Source: Apostichopus japonicus
Taxonomy: Eukaryota; Echinodermata; Holothuroidea; Aspidochirotida; Stichopodidae
Length of the DNA stretch: 64,000 bases
Direction: 5' to 3'
Assembly: GCF_037975245.1 (NCBI RefSeq)
Contig: NC_092581.1
Span: forward strand, 8,867,303 to 8,931,302
Made by a program: the position numbers and the translations under genes. A model generated the notes under the pieces. The model was given only the letters and a program-made list of their open reading frames with translations, was not told where the DNA came from and ran no database searches. Below are positions 48,901 through 60,900 of this stretch, in pieces. How positions within the stretch are numbered: position 1 is the first letter of the stretch; each line of letters starts with the position of its first letter.

Positions 48901-51900
48901 TAAGAAACGACATCACCACAAACATTCTAAGAGAGAAACTCACCATCATCATAAGAGCAGAAGGAAAGACAAGAAACACTCGTCGTCTTCAAAACACAAG
49001 CGAAAACATAAGCGGAAATCTTCAAGTCACAGAAGCAGAGAACACAAAAGGAAAGATCACTGCAAAGTTGAAAGCAACAGAGTTTTGGTCAAAGTGGAGA
49101 GAGGAGGAGAGGACTCTAATAACAAAAGTGAATCGACGAAGGATGAAGCCAAGAATGAGGATAGCGATTCATCAACTCCTGCAGATACAGTCGATGAAGA
49201 CAGTGATATTGAGGTTGGATCTGTATCACCACCTAACCGGTTGGCAAAGGAAGACTTAATAGAAAAAGACCCATTGCATAATTCCAACGAATGTTCAAAT
49301 GGATCTCCGAGAAACGCTGATCCCATCGTTAAAAAGGATGAAAGTAGCTTGAAATATGACAAAGCCGAAGACAAATTAAACACACTAGAGAAACAACAAA
49401 GGGACGATGATACTGTTGAAAGGAAAGGTATTAATCAAACTTTGCTACATAAAAGTTGTGATCTTATCCTCCATCCTTCTCATCGAGAAAACCATCAGAA
49501 AACAGAGCAATGCCACACTTCCTCTAACATGGTTAAAGATGAAGTGATTCCTAATAACAAGTTCCAGAGTGCAGACAGAGGTGGTCTGAAAGTGAGAGAG
49601 AGCAATGAAAAGTTGAAATTATCAGACGAAGTACTGTCAAAGACATCTGAGAGCTGGACAAAAGACGATGGGGAAGGTCTTACGATAGGACTAGGTAATC
49701 AAAGGGCCACGTCTGGTTTCCAAACAAAAGTCGGGAACATTAGAGAAGAGACGAGTATATCATCATCACCGTCAAAAGAGGATTCTAACATTAAGGCAGA
49801 AAATAAGTCCCAGGAAAGTTATTTAGAATTGGACAAGATAAAGAAAGACAAGGATACTTTGTTAAAGCTACAGAACAAGCAGAAAGTGATCAAAATCAAT
49901 ATCAAGACTTTTGAGTTACCTACGGATGCCCTATTAACCGCCGAGGATAAAGCAAAAGATGAAGAGAATGGCGATTCGAACACCTCGGAGGACGAGGATG
50001 GGGAGGATAATAACGGCAGCGACGATGCTGCAAGTCCTGGCCGTCTTCCATGGAGGATTGTACCAGAGGAAGGGGAGCTGTCTCCATCTACCGCTAGTGA
50101 TGGAGGTGAACAGTCTAAGGTAGAGACTACGTCGAAGGTAACCGACGAAGAGGTAGAGACTACGTCGAAGGTAACCGACGAAAAGGTAGAGACTACTACG
50201 TCGAAGGTAACAGAGAAAAGTAAGGAAGAAATCAAGGACAAGGATGGACGACATAAGCACAGCAAGAAGAGAGGACACGACGAGGGAGGGGAAGATGGAG
50301 AAATCACGGCTAAGAGAAAGAAACAAAGGCATAAAGACGGAAAGCAAGATAAAAGATCAGAGAGTAGCTACAAAGGTTATACGGTCAGGTCCGTGAAAGA
50401 TAGATTAGGAGTGAGGCAGAAGTCCAACTCGCCAGACAGAAAGACGGTCAGATCATCCGTGGTAGTGAGGGATAAAAAATCCCTACGGAGATATCCTGAT
50501 CACTCACGATCGAGATCGAAAAGTCCAGCACAGCGTAGGTCACGTTCACGGAGTCCTCATTCTAGTAGATATTCTTCACGCAGAGGGCGTAGCGATAGGT
50601 CCAGATCGAGAAGTCCAGGTTACGGTCAACGGGCCAACTCACCACACGGAAGGAGAAATCACAGCTACCAAGATAAACGTACAGATTCGAGGGACAGAAA
50701 AAGAGATAGAAGTCGTTCTGGTTCGAGGGAGAGAAGGAGAAGAAGAAGAGAACGCTCCTACACACCGGTGGAAGAGATTGACAAAAAGAAGTTGTTTGAA
50801 TTTGCCAAGGCCAATGCATACCTCTACCAGAAGGTTCTGTCAGGTGACCTACCAGCAACCACTAGGTTACCACAGCTCAAGAGCAAGGTGGTTAGTCTGT
50901 CAGGTGAGTCATCAACTAAAAGTATGTGTGTGTGTGTATGTATGTATGTATATTAGATCCTCCTGCAAGCAGGAACTCGGGAAGAAGCTTCATAGGCTTA
51001 TCAAAGCCGCAGGCTGACCGAGGTCAGTCTCTTACATTCATATTTAACATCCATGATTATGAATTGTTAATTGTCAACAACTCTGTAACTGGACGACATA
51101 CATTAATCTGGGAGTGACTCGAACAGGGGACCTTATGATTGGAAGGCACTGGCGTTAACCACTGAGCTAGCACTCCAGTCTGTTCTCATCAACACTCCAG
51201 TCTGCTCTCAAAGTCTGTTCTCATTTATGAGGAGGTAACCGATGATGAAGCAGTCCAACATTTGAAAGAGTGACGACAAACTGTGTAAAACTTAACTCGA
51301 TTCCTGAATTGGTTGTAAAATATTCCTATGCTGCTACATAAAAGGACATTGTTTTAAACTACTGTTATGAAAAGCAATTAACTCCTCAGAAGCAAAAGTT
51401 GACCTCTTGCTATGTGACTGTTTAGATCTAAATCTTAAAAATGGAATCCAATTCAAGAGTCTTGGTCAAAGTTCTTACACTGTTTCTGTTGTACAGTTGC
51501 TGCACGTTGCATTGTTGTTGCAAATTTACAGTGAAATTCAAACATTGTATCATTTAATTTTTTCAAGGAGGCAAAACAGTGGATGAGCTGACCGAAGTTT
51601 GTAAAGGTCTGTCCAAAGTTGATGGTGAAGACAGTTCAGATGAAGAGCCATTGCACGTACCGGTCACCTCAGATGATGAGAGAGACAGTTTTATTCGTCA
51701 TCCTTTTCTAGTTAAAGAAAGACCTACATCCATTGTCCTCAACATACAGGTAATGCAACCATAATTTTGGCTAGATGGAAGTTGATGATGGATGGGAGAG
51801 TGGGGGGGGGGGGATGGCAGAAGGGCGGGTTGGTAGGGAATATGGCAGGGGGGGAAGTAACAGTGCCTAGGTATTGAATGAAAGCTACCATACATGGAGC

Positions 51901-54900
51901 TGTTGAAAGTTGAAGGTTGAAGGATGATGATATTGTGTTGTTTCCAAATTTTTTGTGAAATGATGTAGTTGACAGGAATAATGTCATTTGCCATATGTAG
52001 TACTATGATGGTTTGTTCTGTGCCATTTGTCATCTGTAATACTATGATGGTTTGTTTAGTGCCATTTGTCATTTGCCATCTGTAGTAGTACTATGATGGT
52101 TTGTTTAGTGCCATTTGTCATATGTATTACTATGATGGTTTGTTCTGTGCCATTTGTCATCTGTAATACTATGATGGTTTCTTTAGTGCCATTTGTCATC
52201 TGTAGTACTATGATGGTTTGTTCTGTGCCATTTGTCATCTGTAATACTATGATGGTTTGTTTAGTGCCATGTGTCATTTGCCATCTGTAGTACTATGATG
52301 GTTTGTTTAGTGCCATTTGTCATCTGTAGTACTATGATGGTTTTTTCTGTGCCATTCGTCATCTGTAGTACTATGATGGTTTCTTTAGTGCCATTTGTCA
52401 TTGCCATCTGTTGTAGTACTATGATGGTTAGTTTAGTGCCATTTGTCATTGCCATCTGTTGTAGGACTATGATGGTTTGTTTAGTGCCATTTGCCACCTG
52501 AAGTACTATGATGGTTTGTTTAGTGCCATTTGCCACCTGAAGTACTATGATGGTTTGTTTAGTGCCATTTGTCATCTGTAGTACTATGATGGGAATTGTT
52601 TAGTGCCATTTGCCATTGTACCCTCCAAGAGTGCCCAGAGCCTGTGTAAGCTAATTTACCAAACAGCTTGTACTTCATGTGTTGCTTGTGTTAAGTCTAG
52701 CTTGTCTGTTGAAGGTGAGTTTCCATTTTGCTGTTATGTTTTCACAACCTTCAGATTGAGCCAAGGACCAAGATTGGTCACCGTGAGATTAATCTCCGAC
52801 AATCCTTTTTTTTCATTTTTTTCCTCTTTGGGTGTTTGCTATTTTAGTTAACCCCCGCCACTCCCCTCAAGAAATGAAAAGTAACCATAATCCCTGAAGT
52901 TATTGAGTAACATAACCCTGTAAATATGTCAATATATGTACTAAAAAGCAATTGTTTGGTTATATTCCTGATTTCAACTTGAATAGTGTTTTATATTGAA
53001 GTCAGTTTAATAAAAACTTGATTCTCCTCACCCAGATATTAGACAACCCCCTACACCACCCTCATCCCTCTATTACAACTTTCTGTTACTTCTAAGGTAT
53101 TATTCACTTTGCAAATGTCTGGTTGTTCTCCTCGCAATGCAGAACGCTATTCCAATACCAGTCCAAAACAGCAAGGAGAAACTACGAGTCCAGTTTCCAG
53201 TGTCCAGCGGTACTCAGCATCGTAAGAAGGAGGAGTCTACCGCCACCGGACCATTCGGCGAGTGGGAACCGGTGAAGAAACCGAAGCCAGCGTCAGCTAC
53301 GCCAGGTCCGAGCAACAAATCACCGGCTCCTCCGGTAGTTCCCCCTCCAGGTGGCACACCACCCTCCACATCCTCCTCCTCAGGTGTCAGTCTACCAGTT
53401 GCCACGCCCTCCTTACCCACCCCCTTGCTTCCAGCTGTGCCCGCACCAACACTACCCCCGGTGCCAGTCCCCGTAGAGGATCGTGTCTTTGATGAAACCC
53501 CAGCTGATGTAAGTTACTGCAACACCTAATCTCAATCGTTTTAAGAGAGATTCACCTTTTTAGCTGTTTTTAAAATGTCATTATACTTCTTAGCCTGGTT
53601 TAACTGTTTATGTTCCTTTTTTTACTTATTTTTTATTGTACAGCGCTTCAAGATTTCTGGGAGGCACTATATAAGTATTACATATTATTATTATTATTAT
53701 TACTGTTGACCGAGCAATGTCAAATATTGTCTTGCTGCAACTTTGTTCATTTCTCTCCATGAGGATAAGATGTCATAGGTTGGTGACTTTAGGGGAGTGG
53801 GAAGGGTTGGGGCGGGGGTAATAGGGGGTTAGTTTCATGATCCAATTTGTACATTGTTTCTGAGAGTTATGCAGGGTCTGATACAAGTAATCCCTTAAAC
53901 GTGGCCCTAAAACTGGAAGGGGGTCCTGGTAATGTTTAGTTCTTGTGTAAATCTGTTACTTACTGCCTGTTTAACAAGTTAATAAGCATATATGCTATGT
54001 TTTATTTACTGTTTGCTATCAAGTTTCTTTGATTCAGTCATCCTATTTCTATCTTCTCATCTTCATGACATTTCAGAATGTCAACATTGCAGATGTTGTT
54101 GCTATGAGACTGAAAGCAGCCCGACAATTACAGAGCAATCCTCTGGATATTGAAGCATTAAGCAGTATGCACAGGGCTCAGCATAGGGTAAGAAAACACT
54201 TTGAGTTTGGAAGCTACACATAGAAACTCCTGTCAATTCTCCTGTTTGTATGATGTTCTTGCTGGCGAAAAGAATGTTGTCACTGCTTTGAAATATGTCA
54301 TGTTTTTACCGAGTTTTTCATCAATAAATGTTGATATCCTGTGACAATGATGTATTGTGACAATAGTGTATATTGATAATTTGTGAAATGTTTATTAGGT
54401 AATGATAAGTGATGCCACAAAAATTTGGGTGAACTTTGGTGGTTGAAATGCTTTTCTGTTCTCTCAACAATATGGATGCAAAAAGTTAGAAATTTGGTAT
54501 ACGTACTTGATAATATTGGTCTTAAGTTAGAAATTTAGTATACATATAGTGATAATGTTGGTTTTAAAAGGATTGTCTGGTGGCCCAAAGAAGTTAGCTT
54601 AAAAAATAGTAAATAATTTTCCAAACATGTTGTCAAAGTATGAGAACGCTAATGTTGCGTTTGACAGAGAAACGATTTTTTAATCGTTAAGGATAGACAT
54701 TTCAAATATGATTTGAACAGTACAATACGTGACGTCAGCTCTGCCATAGCAGATTGCGTCATAACCCACCCTCCGCACAGTACCTATACGGCAATCACAA
54801 CAAAAACAGCGTTTGTATACAGATAAATTTCTTCCTTAATTTCCGGTGAAATTTCTTTAAAATTAGATATGTTTTCAAAAACTCCTTAAGCCGCCATGTA

Positions 54901-57900
54901 CTTGATCGGTGGTTCCGTGGTCTTTGTGTAACACAAGGTAAATTTTAACAGCAGACTCTGAGTTGTTCAGGCTATACATCGCGCTATCCAGCTCCAACGC
55001 GAAAAATGTTCGCATGTAGGCTATACTCAAACGTTGACAATCGGACAGTTCTGCGAAGCCTAAGCTTCTCAGTGCTACATTCTGCTCTGACAACGATTCG
55101 ATCAATTTCTTCAATAATTTCCGGTGAAATTTCTTATAAATTAGGTATGATTTAAAAAACTCCTTAAGCCGCCATATATGTAGTAGATCGGTGGTTTCGT
55201 TGTCTTTGTGAAACACAAGATAAGTTTTAACAGCAGGCTCTTCGTTGTTTACACATCGCGGTATCCAGCTCCAGCGCGAAGAATGTTCGCGTGTATAGCC
55301 TACTCTAACGTTTACAATCGGACAGTTCTGCGATGACATCGATTCCGCAAAGTTTCATCTTTCGGTTTAACGAATACTTCACAAGTTTCCTTGTACTGTT
55401 AATTTGATCCGTGAATTTTATTTCAGCGATTTCGAAGAACAGTTAATGAACTGTGGTTTGAGTGTGAGTGTGCTATGTGTAACGCTATACAAGTACACCA
55501 ACTGAGCATCGTAGTATATACGTTCGCGAGTACGTACGTTATATATATGAGGCAATCCAATGTGATTACACGTGAGTTTATTTGCTGCGGCATTGGGAGT
55601 GCTAACTTCAAGTCGCCTGTTTTGCCTATCTGCAACCACTACGTCAATCACCATATTGAAGCGTTCGAACAAACGGTACTTTTGGTGAGAAACTGGTGAA
55701 TTTGAAAACCAGATTTCTACAAGAAGAAAACGTCGAATGGGGACAATTTTTACATGGTTAGAAAGAGAAAAATAATAACTACAAAGACAATGTATCAAAA
55801 TCTTCCACCAGACAATTCCTTTAAGTTAGAAATTTAGTATACATATAGTGATAATGTTGGTTTTAAGTTAGAAATTTAGTATACATATAGTGATAATGTT
55901 GGTTTTAAGTTAGAAATTTAGTATACATATAGTGATAATGTTGGTTTTAAGTTAGAAATTTAGTATACATATAGTGATAATGTTGGTTTTAAGTTAGAAA
56001 TTTAGTATACATATAGTGATAATGTTGGTCTTTAAAGCCTTCTCAGAAGTTGGCTTTTATGCACTTCACACTGCTTTCCTCTATGGCTAATGGCATTAAA
56101 TCTGATATGGACACCAAATACATATCACTCTCCTTAACGTCGCTTAGCACTGGACTCTTTTCTAGGAACGTTGTTGTGACCTCAGTTACTTAATTACACA
56201 AGATTTTGTGACTTGAGTAAGGCAATGGAAAAGAACCTGTTGAAGGAAGTCTTATTATACTATTTGGAATGTACTATTCCTATCCAAGGATTGGTTCAGT
56301 GTCCAATAACAGCTCTTTAGTCATTGTAACATTGGTCTTTTATACGATGGAGTTTTATGAACGCTGTTTAACATGCCGGACTGTGGCTATTGCAAACAAA
56401 GTATTGCAAACCAAGATGTCCTCAAATGACCCCCAAAAAGACAGACACAAGCACTCTCATCTCCTCTTCTACAAATCAGAAATAAATAAATCCACAGATG
56501 GCCTTTACTCATCACCGATTCCAGTTTCTTCTCGGTTAGTGTCTGAACAGGAAACCAACACTTGCGAATTGACACAATAAACATCTAATAAACCATCTCC
56601 ATCTTACATATCAGTTAAAAGCAAACAGAATTTGAAACAAATACAATAGGGATGTCCTATTGTCGTATTATTTTCAGAAGCAGATATTCACGAAGAAAAT
56701 ATCTCGCGATCTGTCTGTGAAGAATATTGTATTAGACCCATAGAGATCTTGGTTTTACACAGTACTGGGAATATTTTGTGATATGACATCATCTTCCTTG
56801 TTCTTTTCCAAATTAGCTTCAAAATTGGGTCAACAAGGAGAGTAAGCCAGGCCTATTTACGGGGCGAACCGACGCCAACATTCTGACCCCACTGCAACTT
56901 GCTAATCCTAATCGTAAGAATCAGGCTTGGGCTAAGAAGGTAAGTCGCTGCATCTGGTAATGCTCTCATGTTTATTTATGATTCACATATTGTGAAGCTA
57001 ACAGGCATATTTCAAGCTTACAGTGTTAGTTGTATTTTCAATACAGTATTTTCATACATTACTTAGTTTAAACAAGAAAAAGGGTGAAAATTTAATAAAG
57101 GTTTAAAGATTATACTGTTTTCTTACATTTTGCTAGAAAAAACACAGGTTAAACGAAATGATAGAGTGTAAGGCGATGATAAGCAGGAATATTTTGTATA
57201 GTCTCTCAAACTTTATTCTTCTGCAATGTACTAAGTGTCTTTCTACATTTTGTGGCTATTTGTGTGTGTTTTTGACATTAACATTAGGATGCTGGTAGCA
57301 AATAGCCAACAGAGTCCTTTTTTGAAGTTTGGCATTTATTGAAAATGAAGATATTAAAAACAAAAAAAAACATGGTCATTGAATAGTTTGTTAATGACAT
57401 TATTAGCAATAAAAAAATAATAATTATAAAGGGATAAACTTTATGTGCCCTCCCCGGACAAAATGAATATAAGATATGAAATGTTCAGTGATACTCTATG
57501 AAATGGCAATAATAAGTGACCCATCAAAGTTGCTAGATATGTGGACATTGTAATAAAAATAGTTTTCAGGAGAACATTAGGAGAACATAGCAGACCTTCT
57601 ACAGTTGGGTAGTGATTATTAGAAAGACTTTCAATAGTTAAAGTATCTTTTGTCTTCCTAATGGTATGATAATGGCACGATTGCCAATTCCACGAATAGG
57701 TTTTTTTTGTTGTAATTTTTCTTTTTCTTTGTGCTTCACTGTAAAGTCAAGTGTTTCTTGAGACTGTTACCTATCATCCTTCAGTACTCTTGAGCCTCAG
57801 AGTCTGAGGTACTTTAAATTTTCTTAAATTTTTGTTGTTATTATGTTAGATTAAAGTTACTTTACTACATGCAGTAAGATTAGTAACAGTCAACAATAAA

Positions 57901-60900
57901 ACATTTAGTGAATGGTAATCGTAAGTGTCACCACGTATTATTGACCGCATGCATGAATGAATATGTTGGGGGTTTGCTCGTCTGGCCGTACCGAGAGTTT
58001 TGTCTGGCAGGACCAGATGATGTAAACCTCCCATCGATGCATCATTATGATCTAGTCTGCGATGATGCATTGATGGGAGTGTGATTACATCAACTTAGCT
58101 TCTTACAGGTGGCTCTGTTTATCAAACCACTCAGTCGAGAAACCGCCCCCGTTCGTGAAAAATTCAGATGAGATCTATGGGTAAGTGTGGAATGTTTCAT
58201 TCAGGTACACTCACTCTGGAACTTCTGTTTAACTTTAAAATTTTGATGAAAATGTTGTGTTTTTCTCTTGATCTGTTTTCATTTGTGTGTTAAGTACAGA
58301 AAGTCTTCTTTGAGATGGGTGACTGGCTTTAATGCTCTTAGAAGCTCTTTAAACTTTGTTACTGAAACATTTCATGAGACCAAAAACTCAAGTTATATTT
58401 GATGTTATCAACATGAAATATTCTGTCCATCCAAAAAGTTTTAAGTATTTGATGTATCTACATGAAACATTCCATTCAATAAAATACAAGTTAGTTGTTA
58501 CTGGTGTAGCAACAAGAAGCTTTCCAGAACATTCAAGTAAAGTCTGGAAAGGGAAAAAGTTGGACTGGCCTCACGGAGGAGGGACAGGATTCAACCATCG
58601 GAGAAGAGGACCAAATCGTTTCAGGAAACGAAAGTTTATCATCTGCGAAAAATTGGAAGCTTTTCCTGAAATCTTTGTTGTTTTACCTTGTATGAATACA
58701 GAGAGATGTCACTGGAAAGGTTTCAGTAAATATCTGTTGGTTTTTTTTTCTGGTCACTGTTTGATACATAATGCATATTGACAAGCAAATGCTTGTAAAG
58801 TTCACTTTTAAGATGGTTGACGTAAAAAGATAAATTAGCCATCTTATCCAAGCCTCACATCGAAAAAGGGTGACACCAAGGTAAGAGTGAGACTTGGCCC
58901 TTTGGATAAGGTAGGGTGCAAGACTTGGTATGATGGCAGATTAATTGAGCTAAATTAACTGCAAGTAGCTCTTCCCTCTTAGACAGTAATAAAGGTACTT
59001 AAATGATCAGTAGCCAAAACTGTAATTGTCAGATGGAAAGGGGAAGTCATAGCACGGTCATTCATACGTAACAATGTTTACATGGCTTTTTTGCAAATAA
59101 CTACACAGAACTGACCAGCAAGAATATCAGCCCAAAGTACTCTTTTTGCCAATAAACATTCTTTATGGCATAACCATTGCACTGCCCCTTCCCCTCGCAC
59201 CAGTTCTGCCTGCCAAAACTTTCTTTGTTGGGAAATGTGTCTTCTTGTCAGTAACTTAACCATTTAGCTCTCCATCTTATCAACCCCCCTTTTTACTTTT
59301 CTCCACCTCGTTCACATACCTGGTCACTGCACTGTCCGTGCCCTAATTTATCCGCAAAGGTCTCGATTTAATGTTGATACAAACATCTAAACAGCCGGGG
59401 TACCCAACCCAATGACCAGAGTCAAATGTTCCATCTGATAGTAGGCTCATTACTTAAGTGCCTTTTAATTTTGAAATTGCATTTTTTGTGTGTCATACTT
59501 TTAATCACCCATCCTTTTCCTTTCTTCCACATTTTGGGAATCTCACCACAGGACATGTTCCATCACCACACGCCGGTGCAAGGAGGTATCGGGATGCAGC
59601 TGCTGCAGAAGATGGGCTGGAAACAAGGAGAAGGCCTGGGAAGAAACAAAGAGGGGGTCACCCTGCCAATCATGCTGGACGTCAAAATGGATAGGAAAGG
59701 TACGTAAAGTGATAAACAAGATGGCAGATGGAATGGATCTACATTGAACTTTGACCTTGACCCTGAACAACTGCATAAGTACTGCTTAAAACTTGTCCCA
59801 TTATTCTCTTCATGTCTTATGGTTTAATGACTCTTTCCAACATACTGACAAGCAGAAAATGGCTAAAAGCAGTTTCTGGGTATTTGACCATTGACCTATG
59901 ACATCACCAGTCGTGAGTTTACAGTACATGGTCAGGCTCTTACCCACCAAGTTTGAACGGGATCGGACTTCAGAGCTTGGAGAAGTTCACACTTTTTCTC
60001 AAAACTTAGACCAGTTTTATCTTTTAAGTCGATTATTTTTTGACCCCAATCCTAAACAACCACATAAGTACTATTTTAATATTTTGTCCCATTATTTTCT
60101 GCATATCTTGTGGTTTAATGCCTTTTTCCAACACACTAAGAAGCAGTTAATGGCTAAAAGCAAAATTTTGGGGTATTTGACCTTTGACCTATGACGTCAT
60201 CAATCATGCAGGCACGAGGTTTATGTGTTCAGGCACCTACCCACCAAGTTTGAACTTAGGACTTAGGGTCTAGGAGTTTGGGACACACTTTTTTTGCTCA
60301 AACACTTCCTCACATTTCTGATGTGGAGTGAAGTACAATATCTCATATCTCTACATAACATGTAGATAAGATATAAAAAAAAGAAAGCTAAGTAAACTTC
60401 TAAAGGGATAGAAAAGGATGACCCAATGCCAACCTATAATCGTTTCATTTGTAACACTCATGAGTTATATATTCAATGTTTGTTTTTCTTGTGACCTTAC
60501 AAGTATATGAGATCCAAGGAGAGAAGAAGCCTTTCAAAAGTTGTTTTTGGTAACAGTTTTTGTCAGTGATTAAACATACTCAGTTTCACTACCCCCTGCT
60601 GTGAAGCCAGTCAGTCTCCCTGCATGTCTCGACGACGGCAAAAGAAGATTCTTCTTCATCCAGAAATTCTGAAAAAAATATTTGTCTAATATGAAATTAC
60701 TTTGAGATACAGTTCTTCCTGTATAACTTTTACCTTCACAGTAGAATGGGGAAGTAGGAGGTGGGGGGGGGACCTCAGATTAGCATATAATCCACTGGCT
60801 GATCCCCGTGGTTACACAACCCAACATTTACATATTTGTTATATTAAAATGCATCTTTAGGCCTGGCAGTAAAGCCACCTCCAAAAATGACCAAGATGCT

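Larger units (their letters stand above)
54485..56033. repeat. 43-bp minisatellite, interrupted by an inserted element
   Basis: Units read TTAAGTTAGAAATTTAGTAT + ACATATAGTGATAATGTTGGTTT. Two copies lie at 54485-54567 and about five at 55821-56033. The gap between them is exactly the TTAA-flanked element at 54568-55820. The right-hand copies are nearly identical, so they expanded recently. Confidence 0.9.

Noticed and set aside
54875-55339. A 154-residue protein-coding gene on the - strand
   Set aside because: It lies inside a mobile element, spans its internal tandem duplication, and shows no domain; likely fortuitous.
58356-58781. A 141-codon ORF in SON intron 6 as a gene or extra exon
   Set aside because: No family motif, AT-driven composition, and SON exons 6 and 7 join in frame and match the family without it.
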